In this document: positions 19,461 to 29,849 of the stretch, in pieces
Position numbering within the stretch: position 1 is the first letter of the stretch
Layout of the letters: each line of letters opens with the position of its first letter
Assembly (NCBI GenBank): GCA_035607415.1
Contig: DATNAQ010000067.1
Coordinates: 67,639 to 131,638, forward strand
DNA length: 64,000 nucleotides
Origin: JAQBQH01 sp035607415
GTDB lineage: Bacteria; Myxococcota_A; Polyangia; Palsa-1104
Reading direction: 5' to 3'
Translations under genes and position numbers: made by a program
Notes under the pieces: model-generated
What the model was told of the DNA's origin: nothing
The model's input: the letters and a program-made list of their open reading frames with translations, nothing else
Databases searched by the model: none

Positions 19461-20552
19461 CTACGCCGACGCGCTCCGCCGCGGCCAGACAGTCACGAAG
19501 CGCGTGCGCGTGGCGTCCTTGCGATCGAGCGTCACGCGCCCGCCGTGCGCGGCCAGGATCGCGCGCACGATGAAGAGCCCGAGGCCCAGGCCGCGCGCCC
19601 CGGCGTCGCCCTTCTTGAACGGCTGAAACAGCCCCGCCTGCAGCCGCTCGGGGAACGCGCCGTCGTTGGTCACCGTCACCGTCACCTCGTGCGCGCCGCC
19701 CGCGATCTCCACGGACACCGCGCTGCGCGCATGCTCGACCGCGTTGATGACCAGGTTGCCGATCGCCTGCGCCACGCGATCCCCGTCCCAGCTGCCGGCG
19801 ACCTCACCGCTCGTGCGCAGCTCGATGGCGTGCCCCGGATGCGACAGCTGCACCTCGTCGATCACGCGCCGGCACACCTCGTCCATGCGCTGGTCGACGC
19901 GCATCACCGGAATGCCGCCGCCGAAGTAGGTGCGCGCATAGTCGACCAGCGATCGCACCATGCGATCCATGCGATGCCCGCTCGAGTTGATGCGCATGAG
20001 CGCGGCGCGGCGCTCCTCGTTCGTCTCGTCCTTGAGCAGATGCTCCGCCGACGCGCAGATGGCCGTCACCGGGCTGCGCAGGTCGTGCCCGAGCACGCCG
20101 AGCACCAGGTCCTTCATCTTGAGCGCGCTCTCCGCCGACTGCCGCGCGCGCCGCTCGCGATAGAGCGCCACGAACGAGCGCACCTTGTCACGCAAGAGAT
20201 CGGGATCGAACGGCTTGTAGATGTAGTCGACCGCGCCGAGCGACAGGCCCTGTCGCGCGTAGTGCGTCTCGGTGTGAATCGCGCTCAGAAAGATGATCGG
20301 CGTCTCGCGCGCCCGCTCGTGCTTGCGCATCAGCGCCGCGGTGGCGAAGCCGTCGAGATCGGCCATGCGTACGTCGAGCAGCACGAGCGCGAAGTCGCGC
20401 CGCTCGATCTCCTCCAGCGCCTGCCGCCCCGAGCGCGCCTGCACCAGCGTCTCGCCGAGCGGCTCCAGCGTCGCCTCGAGCGCGAGCAGGTTGGCCGGAT
20501 GGTCGTCGACCATCAGGATGTTGACTGGCTCCTGACTGCTACGAGTGCTCAC
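19461..20552 (-). CDS. Response regulator-histidine kinase hybrid
   Basis: A 363-residue cytoplasmic signalling protein: an N-terminal receiver domain (ILMVDDHPANLLAL, LVLLDVRMADLDG, VDYIYKPFDPDLLRDKV) followed by a HisKA dimer (VLGVLGHDLRSPVTAICAS; the phospho-His is in GHDLRSP) and an HATPase domain (N-box IGNLVINAVEHA, G-box GARGLGLGLFIVRAILAAHG). It has no membrane segment or sensor domain, so the input is probably phosphorylation of the receiver. GTG at 20552 or TTG at 20570 are both possible starts; both overlap the end of the receiver gene just upstream, indicating an operon. Confidence 0.9.
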   Translation of the reverse strand: MSTRSSQEPVNILMVDDHPANLLALEATLEPLGETLVQARSGRQALEEIERRDFALVLLDVRMADLDGFATAALMRKHERARETPIIFLSAIHTETHYARQGLSLGAVDYIYKPFDPDLLRDKVRSFVALYRERRARQSAESALKMKDLVLGVLGHDLRSPVTAICASAEHLLKDETNEERRAALMRINSSGHRMDRMVRSLVDYARTYFGGGIPVMRVDQRMDEVCRRVIDEVQLSHPGHAIELRTSGEVAGSWDGDRVAQAIGNLVINAVEHARSAVSVEIAGGAHEVTVTVTNDGAFPERLQAGLFQPFKKGDAGARGLGLGLFIVRAILAAHGGRVTLDRKDATRTRFVTVWPRRSASA

Positions 20553-20931
20553 GTGGCACGTTCCGGGCAACCAGCGCCTCGACGTTGGCCACGAGCTCCG
20601 CGGGACGGAACGGCTTGCGCATCACCACCTCGATCGATTCGGAGAGCTGTGGCGCCAGCTCCGCCGCGGTCAGCACGATCACGGGAATCGACGCCAGGCG
20701 ATGATACGCGCGCACCACCGTGAGGAACTGTCGACCGTCCATCACCGGCATGCGGATGTCGAGCACGATCACGGACGGCTGCTTCTCATCGAGCAGCTTT
20801 CCCAACGCGTCGCGTCCGGTTGTCGCCGTATCCACGGCATATCCGGCGCGCAGCAAAATATCGCGAACACTCTCGAGCGTGCTCGGGTCGTCTTCGACGA
20901 CAAGTACCGTAGACTTTTCCATGTCACTCAC
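20539..20931 (-). CDS. Single-domain response regulator (CheY-like)
   Basis: A 130-residue receiver domain with no output domain. The acidic pair is in LVVEDDPSTLESV, the phospho-Asp in VIVLDIRMPVMDG, the Thr in VIVLTAAE and the Lys in VVMRKPFRPAEL. It is probably a phosphorelay partner for the kinase encoded directly downstream, which overlaps its 3' end. Starts at 20931 and 20922 are both in frame. Confidence 0.92.
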   Translation of the reverse strand: MSDMEKSTVLVVEDDPSTLESVRDILLRAGYAVDTATTGRDALGKLLDEKQPSVIVLDIRMPVMDGRQFLTVVRAYHRLASIPVIVLTAAELAPQLSESIEVVMRKPFRPAELVANVEALVARNVPREHS

Positions 20932-21047
20932 CCCAGTGACACGTAAGCACGCGGCCAGAGGCGTTCAAGCCATGCACAGCGCGACGGCGATCCACGACGA
21001 TCTTGTCAGACGCGCCGGCACCACCGTGCAAATTGTCACCGCGCGGC

Positions 21048-21088
21048 GTTTCCTGTAATGGGAAACTCCATATTCGCGAATCCATTAC
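21048..21088. promoter_or_regulatory. Overlapping inverted repeats before a receiver gene
   Basis: Upstream of the receiver gene at 21145 are GTTTCC-N7-GGAAAC (21048-21066), GTAATGG-N20-CCATTAC (21055-21088) and, inside the second, the palindrome TTCGCGAA (21073-21080). The surrounding 210-base gap between divergent receiver genes is AT-rich for this genome. It probably contains both promoters and an operator. Confidence 0.35.
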
Positions 21089-21144
21089 GAGTACATTGCA
21101 AACCTCAAAATCGCGATTACGATCGAGTCCACTAGGTTATTGCA

Positions 21145-21496
21145 ATGAGCATCTTGGTGATCGAAGACGATGAGGGCGTACGGGAGTCACTGGTCGCGAT
21201 CCTACGCGACGAAGGCTATGCCGCCGAGACGGCAGCCAACGGCGCCGCGGCGCTGCGACGGCTCGCCCAGCGGCCGTTACCGACGCTGATCCTGCTCGAC
21301 CTCATGATGCCCAAGATGGACGGCGTCGACTTCCGCTCGCACCAGCTCGCCGATCCCGAGCTGCGCAAGATCCCGGTGGTGATCATCTCCGCGCGCCCCG
21401 ACGTCGCGCGCCAGGCGGCCGAGCTGCACGTCGACGACTTCCTGCGCAAGCCGATGAGCTTCGAAGAGCTCCTGCACGTGGTGCAGAACCGCGCGC

Positions 21497-21522
<26 letters not shown>
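21145..21522 (+). CDS. Single-domain response regulator (CheY-like)
   Basis: A 125-residue receiver domain: acidic residues in ILVIEDDEGVRESL, phospho-Asp in LILLDLMMPKMDG, Ser in VVIISARPDV and Lys in DDFLRKPMSFEELL. No output domain follows. It is divergent from the receiver-kinase pair at 19461-20931 and its last 26 bases overlap, tail to tail, the large hybrid kinase gene at 21497-23584. These neighbours may form one relay. Confidence 0.92.
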
Positions 21523-23584
<2,062 letters not shown>

Positions 23585-23645
23585 ATCTCCTCCGAAAGAG
23601 TTACGTGAGATTCGTTCCCCTCGTCATGGACACGTGCTTGTTCTA

Positions 23646-23659
23646 GCCCCGGCCGGGGC
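23646..23659. other. 14-bp perfect palindrome
   Basis: GCCCCGGCCGGGGC lies between the end of the Cys-rich lipoprotein gene (23681, minus strand) and the start of the hybrid kinase gene (23584, minus strand). It has no spacer, so it is more likely a protein site or chance GC symmetry than a hairpin terminator. Confidence 0.3.
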
Positions 23660-23680
23660 CGTGTCAATTGCCCGCCTATA

Positions 23681-24487
23681 TTAATGATCGCAGAAGCCGA
23701 GCAGCAGGCAGGGATGGTCGCAGCAGCCGTTCAAGCAGCAGAATTGTGACGGCCCGCAGCAGGTCGAGTTCTGCGTGCAGCAGAACGTGCCCGGCGAGCA
23801 GCCCGGGCCCTGCGCGCAGCGGCACGCGCCGTCGGAGCGCGTGGGATCGCACGAGGTGGCGAGCTTCGGATCGCACGCCGGCTCGTCGCCGCAGCGGCAA
23901 CCCACGCCCGGCGCGCAGTGATCGACCATCTCACCGCCGCACGCCGGTCCGCCGCCGCAGCTGCAGCCGTTGGTGCCGCAGCTGTCGGCGTTCTGCGAGT
24001 TGCACACGCCGACGCTCGACGGCCCGCAGCTGCACAGCCCGTCGGCGTTGCAGGTCGGCTCGAGCGACGAGCTGCAGCTGCCGGTGCCGGCATCGACGTC
24101 GACGTCACAGGTGCAATGCGCGGCGCCGAGATCCCCGCGCACGCACTGCCCGCCGCCGCAAGCGATGCCGCAGCCGCCGCAGTTCTGCGGATCGCGGTCG
24201 ACGTCGACGCAGCGCCCGTCGCAGCACGCCATGCCGCTGTCGCACGGCGCGTCGTTGCCACAGGCGCAGCGCCCGTCGGCACCGCAAGAGTCGGCCGCGA
24301 AGCGATTGCAGTTGTCGAGCGTGGTGCACTTGTTTCCTGGCGCGCGCCCGAGCTCGCCGATGGCGAAGTCGTACGTCGGCACCACGCCCTGGTCAGGCTC
24401 CGGCTCCGACTGCTCGCACCGCAGCGGTCCGAAGCAGCCCCCCAACAACATCAACGCTGCGACCCAGCTCCACCGAGATGCGCGCAT
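23681..24487 (-). CDS. Cysteine-rich lipoprotein
   Basis: A 268-residue lipoprotein. MRASRWSWVAALMLLGGC is a signal peptide with lipobox, followed by an acidic linker. The mature part contains about 44 Cys (hand count) in repeats of 15-25 residues of the types CGADGRCACGNDAPC, CGGCGIACGGGQC, CGTNGCSCGGGPACGG and CCGPSQFCCLNGCC. These resemble the small disulfide-rich modules common in myxobacterial surface proteins; their function is unknown. GGAGGGG lies just before the ATG at 24487. A phased repeat array sits about 180-240 bases upstream. Confidence 0.85.
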   Translation of the reverse strand: MRASRWSWVAALMLLGGCFGPLRCEQSEPEPDQGVVPTYDFAIGELGRAPGNKCTTLDNCNRFAADSCGADGRCACGNDAPCDSGMACCDGRCVDVDRDPQNCGGCGIACGGGQCVRGDLGAAHCTCDVDVDAGTGSCSSSLEPTCNADGLCSCGPSSVGVCNSQNADSCGTNGCSCGGGPACGGEMVDHCAPGVGCRCGDEPACDPKLATSCDPTRSDGACRCAQGPGCSPGTFCCTQNSTCCGPSQFCCLNGCCDHPCLLLGFCDH

Positions 24488-24666
24488 GTCCCCTCCGTCA
24501 TCGTACACTCACGCGCCGTCGCACGCGAGCGTTCCGTGACCGAGTGCAACGCGAGTGCCGCGCCCATCCTCCGCGCAGTCCGCGCCGCTCCAGCGCCCCG
24601 CCACCGCCTCTCCGTCGAGCCCCGTCGAAAACCAACCAGCGCGCCTCACCACCGACCAGCGCCGAG

Positions 24667-24730
24667 GTGCGCACCAGTGCGCACGAGTGCGCACGAACCC
24701 AGAGCGCACGAACCCAGAGCGCACGAACCA
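24667..24730. repeat. Phased short repeats: GTGCGCAC x3 at 10 bp, then GCGCACGAACC x3 at 15 bp
   Basis: The 8-bp palindrome GTGCGCAC occurs three times at exactly 10-base spacing (24667, 24677, 24687). The sequence then runs into three copies of GCGCACGAACC at exactly 15-base spacing (24689, 24704, 24719). It lies in the 286-base space between the lipoprotein start (24487) and the small gene ending at 24774; no other gene is seen there. Helical phasing suggests a protein-binding array, possibly controlling the lipoprotein gene. Confidence 0.6.
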
Positions 24731-24773
24731 GCACCGACGAGCAACCCGCGCCCCCGCCCCGCCCTCCTCACGG

Positions 24774-25016
24774 CTACCGCTTCCGCCCCCCGCGCCGCAC
24801 CCTCTCCACCACCGCCCTCCCCGTCGCCGACAACCCCTCCGGATCCACCGCCGCCTCCAACCTCCGCATCCTGCCCCCTTCCTCGAACGCCCTCACCCGC
24901 CCCTGCTCCCCCAAATCCAACCACGCCGGATGCGCCCTCACCCGTCCATCCCTCGGATCCCTCGGCCGCCACGCCCCCGCCGCCGCCTCGACGAGCTCTT
25001 CCTCTTCGCGCGTCAT
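24774..25016 (-). CDS. Small hypothetical protein coupled to a sigma factor
   Basis: An 80-residue protein (MTREEEELVEAAAGAWRPRD onward), acidic at the start and Arg-rich at the end (VVERVRRGGRKR). No transmembrane segment or zinc motif is visible, so it does not look like a standard anti-sigma factor. Its ATG overlaps the sigma-factor stop by four bases (ATGA), making it translationally coupled to that gene. Coupling suggests a partner or regulator of the sigma factor; this is an inference. Confidence 0.6.
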   Translation of the reverse strand: MTREEEELVEAAAGAWRPRDPRDGRVRAHPAWLDLGEQGRVRAFEEGGRMRRLEAAVDPEGLSATGRAVVERVRRGGRKR

Positions 25017-25624
25017 CCGATCAGCTCCATCACATCCACCCCGCGCCGCCGCAAACACTCCGCGATCAACTTCCGTGCCCTTCCGACGTTCTGCAGAAAC
25101 GTGTTCAGCCGCATCTTCACCCGCGACGCCAACACCGCATCCGCGTCACCACCCGCCGACTCGAGCCGCGCCGTCAGCGCCACCGCCGGCTTCCCCGGCA
25201 GCGCCTTCCGACACTCCTCGATCGCCGCCCGCAACAACGGATCCACCATCACCCCCGCCACGCCTTCCCGCGACGCCGCGTCGCGCGCCATCGCCGCCTC
25301 GAGCTCGCCCGCCTCCTGCACGCTCACGCGCCGCGCCCTCCGCAGCTCGTCGATCGCCAGATTCCGCGCGATCCGCACCCCCAACCGCAGCAACGCATTC
25401 GGCCGCTCGTCGCGCCGACAGCGCGCCGCCACCTGCCACACCCGCAAGAGCGCCTCCTGCAGCACCGCCTCGCAATCCACCTGCGCCGCCATCGGCCGCA
25501 ACGTCGCGCGCAACGGCGCCTCGGCGCCGGCGACCCATCGACCAAATGCGTCGGGGTCGCCGGCGACGATGCCGTCCAGCTCTCGATCCAGATCGACGAC
25601 GGTCGTGGTCGTCGTCGTCGTCAC
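25013..25624 (-). CDS. Sigma-70-family (ECF-like) sigma factor
   Basis: A 203-residue protein. Residues ~20-100 match sigma region 2: AVLQEALLRVWQVAARCRRD, then LLRLGVRIARNLAIDELRRA, the core-binding and -10 recognition helices. The C-terminal part (MRLNTFLQNVGRARKLIAEC) could be the region-4 helix-turn-helix but is divergent. An unusual run of Thr follows the start (TTTTTT). GTG at 25624 overlaps the VIT/vWA gene's stop by four bases (GTGA). The unit VIT/vWA - sigma - small protein is one leftward operon. Confidence 0.75.
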   Translation of the reverse strand: MTTTTTTTVVDLDRELDGIVAGDPDAFGRWVAGAEAPLRATLRPMAAQVDCEAVLQEALLRVWQVAARCRRDERPNALLRLGVRIARNLAIDELRRARRVSVQEAGELEAAMARDAASREGVAGVMVDPLLRAAIEECRKALPGKPAVALTARLESAGGDADAVLASRVKMRLNTFLQNVGRARKLIAECLRRRGVDVMELIG

Positions 25625-28092
25625 ACCACGCTCTCCACGATCACGATCTCTCGCGCGCCCATCCGCACGCGCGCGCCCTCCCACGCCACCTGCTCCGTCG
25701 CTGCGATCACCAGCACCAACCGCAGCGTCTGCCCCGCCGTCATCGCCCCATCCCCGGTCGTGCGCGCCCGCTCCACCTTCGCCCGCAGCACGCGCCCATC
25801 CGCGTCCTCGATCTCCACCTCGTCCTCGACGCGCCACTCGGCGTCGTCGAGCACCGCGATCTCCACGACCGCCTCGTCGCCCTTGCGCCGCACCAGGCGC
25901 CCCTCGAACGGCGCCCCTTCCGGCGCCTCGGCCGGCGGCGGCGACTCGGTCACCTCGCGCACCTCGCCGTCGGCGACCTCGTCATCCGACGGCGCCTCGC
26001 CCTGCCACATGTCCTTGAACGCGCCGAACACGCGGCCGACCCCCGTCGTCGACTTCTTCGCCTTCTCCCCGGCGCGCCCGCCCGCGTCCGCCTGCGCGCG
26101 GATCGGCGACGGCTTCTTCGGCGACGCCGGCGGTGGCGGCGCCGACGGCGGCATTCCGCCCGCCCCCATCGCCCCCATCGGCGCGAACGCCCGCGTGCGC
26201 GACATCGACTGCACCTGCGCCGGCGACGGCATCGCCACCATCCCGCCCGGCCCCATCGCCTCGCGCAACCCGAGCCCCTCCACCGACACGCCGAACGGCA
26301 GCTCCTGCGGAATCTTCTGCTTCCGCGTCGGCGCCTTCGGATCCACCGTCGGCTCGTCGGACACCGCGATCCACGAGGTCACGCGCGTCGCGATCTGGAA
26401 CTCGAGCCCCACCCTCTCGATCGCGCCGTCGATCTTCTCGCGATCCTCGCCCGCGCACAGCTGCATCTCGAGGTCCTCGACCTTCTCGCGCCCGAACAGC
26501 GCCACGACCGCGCCGTTGCCCGCGCCGCACGCGATCGGCGCCACCTCGATGCGCTGCCGCCACTCGCCCTCGGCGGTGCGCCCGCGCGCCACCAGCTCGC
26601 CGCCCTCCGGCTGCAGCGCCAGCGCGCACAACGCCGGCGCCCCCGCGAACAGATCGGGCAGCCGCAGCGGCGCGTGCTCGACGAGCGCGCTGCCCTCGAG
26701 CACCAGGTCCACCACCAGCGGCGCCGCCGTGCGCGCGCAGATGCGCTGCGCCGCCCGCTCCAGATCCTCGCCGATGCCGATGATCACCTCGACGCCGCGC
26801 CCCGCACGCGCCGCCGGCTCGGTCAGCGATCGGTTCACGCCCGACCCGACGCCGACGGTGTGCAGCCGCGACGCGCGCGGCAGCGTCTTCAACACGTCGT
26901 GCACGATCTCCTGCTCGAACCCGATCGCGCCATCCGAAACGAGCACGATCTGCCGCTGCGACTCGGCCCGCAGCGGCGCCAGCGCCTCCATCAGCGCATC
27001 GCGCATCTCCGTCGACCCCGACGCCTGCAGGCCGCGCACCCACGCGCGCGCCTCGGCCCGCGCCTTGCCGTCGGCGCGCACCGGCTTCTTCTTCCAGCGC
27101 CGCGGCGCATTCGAGAACTCGATCATCTCGAGCATGTCGTCGTCGCCGAGCGTGTCGATCATCGCCTCCATCACGCGCGCCGCCTGCTTGAGCGGCTCGC
27201 CCGACATCGATCCCGACGTATCAATCAGGAAACACAGATCGCGCGACACCTTCGCCGTCTTCGCCTCGCGCGCCGGCGGCACCAGCGTGACGAGACCGTA
27301 GCCGCGCCCCGCGTGCGGCTTGCCCTCGGCCGGCCGCCCACAGTCGACCGTCAGCCCCGGCGTCGCCGCCGCCACGGCCCAGCGCACCACGAGGTCGCGA
27401 TCGAGCCGCGTGCCCTCCTCGACGAGCCCGATGACGCCGTCGCTACCCATGCTCAACGCATGCGATGTCGACTCCGCCCGGCAACCCTCGCGCAGTCGAT
27501 CGCGCACCGTCAGCGTCAGCCGCGCCCGCGCCGGCAGCGCCGCGTCCGCGACGTCGACCGTCACGCGCCCGATGTCCTCGACGCGCCCCGGCGCGCCCAT
27601 GTAGCGCGGCATCGCCACCGTCGGAAAACGCCACTCCCACGCGCCTTCGTCGAGCCACCGCAGCTTTTGATCGATCGTCAGCTCCGCGACCACCTCCGCG
27701 CCCGGCGGAATGTTCCCGATCTCCTGCGTGAACAAGCTCGACCGCTCCTGCTCCACCAGCGCCGCCGAGCGCCCCGTCGCGATCGCCTCCTCGAACCGCT
27801 CGCGCGCCGCCTGACGCCGATCGATCTCGCCCACGATCCGCTTGTCGCCGATGGTGAACGCATATCCCGACACCGCGCCGTCCGACGGCAGCGGCATCAG
27901 GTACGTCACCGCCAGCGGCTCGGCGAACGTGTTGGCGAAGCGCTGCTCGAGCACCACGCGCGCGATCCCGCCCCTGGCGTCCGCGCGCAGCGTCGCGCCG
28001 CGCAGCGCGAGCGTGCGCCCGTCCGCCGTCACCAGCCGTCCACCGCTCGATTCGGCAATTCCACTCATCTTCTTCGTCGCCGCGTTGCTCAT
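25621..28092 (-). CDS. VIT and von Willebrand factor A domain protein
   Basis: An 823-residue protein. Residues ~15-150 form a VIT (vault/inter-alpha-trypsin) domain (LRADARGGIARVVLEQRFAN, VTYLMPLPSDGAVSGYAFTI). Residues ~270-440 form a vWA domain with a full MIDAS: DTSGSMSG, the Thr in GSTEMRDAL and the Asp in VLVSDGAIG. A Pro/Ala/Met-rich linker (~640-700) leads to a small beta C-terminal domain. No signal peptide is visible, so it is probably cytoplasmic or exported by another route. The ATG at 28092 has GAGGGG upstream. Such proteins bind partners through the metal site. Confidence 0.9.
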   Translation of the reverse strand: MSNAATKKMSGIAESSGGRLVTADGRTLALRGATLRADARGGIARVVLEQRFANTFAEPLAVTYLMPLPSDGAVSGYAFTIGDKRIVGEIDRRQAARERFEEAIATGRSAALVEQERSSLFTQEIGNIPPGAEVVAELTIDQKLRWLDEGAWEWRFPTVAMPRYMGAPGRVEDIGRVTVDVADAALPARARLTLTVRDRLREGCRAESTSHALSMGSDGVIGLVEEGTRLDRDLVVRWAVAAATPGLTVDCGRPAEGKPHAGRGYGLVTLVPPAREAKTAKVSRDLCFLIDTSGSMSGEPLKQAARVMEAMIDTLGDDDMLEMIEFSNAPRRWKKKPVRADGKARAEARAWVRGLQASGSTEMRDALMEALAPLRAESQRQIVLVSDGAIGFEQEIVHDVLKTLPRASRLHTVGVGSGVNRSLTEPAARAGRGVEVIIGIGEDLERAAQRICARTAAPLVVDLVLEGSALVEHAPLRLPDLFAGAPALCALALQPEGGELVARGRTAEGEWRQRIEVAPIACGAGNGAVVALFGREKVEDLEMQLCAGEDREKIDGAIERVGLEFQIATRVTSWIAVSDEPTVDPKAPTRKQKIPQELPFGVSVEGLGLREAMGPGGMVAMPSPAQVQSMSRTRAFAPMGAMGAGGMPPSAPPPPASPKKPSPIRAQADAGGRAGEKAKKSTTGVGRVFGAFKDMWQGEAPSDDEVADGEVREVTESPPPAEAPEGAPFEGRLVRRKGDEAVVEIAVLDDAEWRVEDEVEIEDADGRVLRAKVERARTTGDGAMTAGQTLRLVLVIAATEQVAWEGARVRMGAREIVIVESVV

Positions 28093-28196
28093 GGTCCCCT
28101 CCAAGGTCCTCACTTCGACCAACGAACGGGGGCCGGCTTTTGTGACAAACGATTTTACAAGCCTCCGCCTCGACTTGCGTGCGTATACTGCGCGCC

Positions 28197-29828
28197 ATGC
28201 TCTCCTACGCGCACGGCGTCGGTGACGCGCCGCTCCTCGGCGATACGATCGGCGCCGCGCTCGCTCGCACGGTCGAGCGCTTCGGCGATCGCGACGCGCT
28301 CGTGGTGCGCTCGCAGGGCTACCGCGCGACCTGGCGCCAGCTCTCCGATCAATCGGCGATCGTCGCGCGCGGCCTATTGGCCCGCGGCGTCGCCCCCGGC
28401 GATCGCGTCGGCCTCTGGTCGCCCAACCGCTACGAATGGGTGGTCACGCAGCTCGCCTGCGCGCGCGCCGGCGCGATCCTGGTGAACCTCAACCCCGCCT
28501 ACAAGACCTCCGAGATCGAGTACGCGCTGGCGCAATCGTCGACGAGCCTGCTCCTGCACGCGCGCGCGTTCCGCACCAGCGACTACAGCGCCATGGTAGC
28601 CGAGGTCCGCCCGCGCCTGCCCGCCCTGCGCGAGGCCATCGCCTTCGAAGACGGCTGGCAGGCGCTCTCGACCGACGGCGCCCGCATCGACGCCGCCGCC
28701 CTCGCCGCGCGCGAAGCGTCGCTGTCGTGCGACGATCCGATCAACATCCAATACACCTCCGGCACCACCGGCTTCCCCAAGGGCGCCACGCTCTCGCACC
28801 ACAACATCCTCAACAACGGCTACTTCGTCGGGCGCGCCCTCCGCCTCGACGAGCGCGATCGCCTCTGCATCCCCGTGCCCTTCTATCACTGCTTCGGCAT
28901 GGTCATGGGCAACCTCGCCTGCGTCGCGCTCGGCAGCGCCATGGTCGTCCCCGACGAAGCCTTCGACGCCGCCAAGGTGCTCGAGACCGTCGCCGCCGAG
29001 CGCTGCACCGCGCTCTACGGCGTGCCCACCATGTTCATCGCCGAGCTCGATCATCCCGACTTTCCGCGCCACGATCTCGCGTCGCTGCGCACCGGCATCA
29101 TGGCCGGCTCGCCCTGCCCCGTCGAGGTCATGCGCAAGGTCATGCAGCGCATGCATATCGGCGAGATGACCATCTGCTACGGCATGACCGAAACCGCGCC
29201 GGTCTCCACGCAAACCGCCGTCGACGACCCCGTCGAGCTGCGCGTCGGCTCCGTCGGCCGCGTGCACCCGCACATCGAGATCAAGATCGTCGACGACGAC
29301 GGCCGCACGCTCCCGCGCGGCGAGAAGGGCGAGCTCTGCACGCGCGGCTACTCGGTCATGCGCGGCTACTGGAACAACGACGAGGCCACGCGCATCGCCA
29401 TCGACGACGCCGGCTGGATGCACACCGGCGACCTGGCGACGATGGACGAGCGCGGCTACGTCAACATCGTCGGCCGCAAGAAGGACATGATCATCCGCGG
29501 CGGCGAGAACGTCTACCCGCGCGAGGTCGAAGAGTTCCTGCACACCCACCCCGCCGTCTCCGAGGCGCAGGTCATCGGCGTGCCGAGCGAGAAGTACGGC
29601 GAGGAGATCATGGCCTGGGTACGCCTCAAGCCGGGCGCCTCGTGCGGCGACGGCGAGCTCGAATCCCACTGCAAGGGGCGCATCGCCACCTACAAGATCC
29701 CGCGCTACTGGAAGCTCGTCGACGCCTTCCCGATGACCGTCACCGGCAAGGTGCAGAAGTTCCGCATGCGCGAGCTGGCCATCGCCGAGCTCGGCCTGCA
29801 GCGCGCCGCCGGCATCAAGACCGCGTGA
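28197..29828 (+). CDS. AMP-forming acyl-CoA synthetase
   Basis: A 543-residue member of the ANL superfamily that activates a fatty acid to acyl-AMP and then acyl-CoA. Motifs: P-loop YTSGTTGFPKGATLSH (residues ~182-197), CYGMTETAPVSTQ, the hinge Asp in WMHTGDLATMDERGYV, and the catalytic Lys in MTVTGKVQKFRM near the end. Closest by eye to medium/long-chain fatty acyl-CoA ligases. A TATACT lies 7 bases before the ATG, so the mRNA may have little or no leader. Followed 13 bases later by kup through a small tandem duplication. Confidence 0.93.
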   Translation: MLSYAHGVGDAPLLGDTIGAALARTVERFGDRDALVVRSQGYRATWRQLSDQSAIVARGLLARGVAPGDRVGLWSPNRYEWVVTQLACARAGAILVNLNPAYKTSEIEYALAQSSTSLLLHARAFRTSDYSAMVAEVRPRLPALREAIAFEDGWQALSTDGARIDAAALAAREASLSCDDPINIQYTSGTTGFPKGATLSHHNILNNGYFVGRALRLDERDRLCIPVPFYHCFGMVMGNLACVALGSAMVVPDEAFDAAKVLETVAAERCTALYGVPTMFIAELDHPDFPRHDLASLRTGIMAGSPCPVEVMRKVMQRMHIGEMTICYGMTETAPVSTQTAVDDPVELRVGSVGRVHPHIEIKIVDDDGRTLPRGEKGELCTRGYSVMRGYWNNDEATRIAIDDAGWMHTGDLATMDERGYVNIVGRKKDMIIRGGENVYPREVEEFLHTHPAVSEAQVIGVPSEKYGEEIMAWVRLKPGASCGDGELESHCKGRIATYKIPRYWKLVDAFPMTVTGKVQKFRMRELAIAELGLQRAAGIKTA

Positions 29829-29849
29829 GCCACAAGACCGCGTGAGCGA
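29816..29849 (+). repeat. 17-bp tandem duplication at the acyl-CoA synthetase / kup junction
   Basis: CAAGACCGCGTGAGCCA (29816-29832) is followed directly by CAAGACCGCGTGAGCGA (29833-29849), one mismatch. The first copy carries the synthetase stop (the TGA within GTGA) and the second carries the kup GTG start. Before the duplication the two genes would have overlapped by GTGA, as many pairs here do. Confidence 0.85.

Noticed and set aside
23668..28485. A 1605-codon plus-strand open frame across the lipoprotein, sigma and VIT/vWA genes
   Set aside because: Low-complexity Arg/Pro/Ser translation, antisense to three genes with clear motifs.
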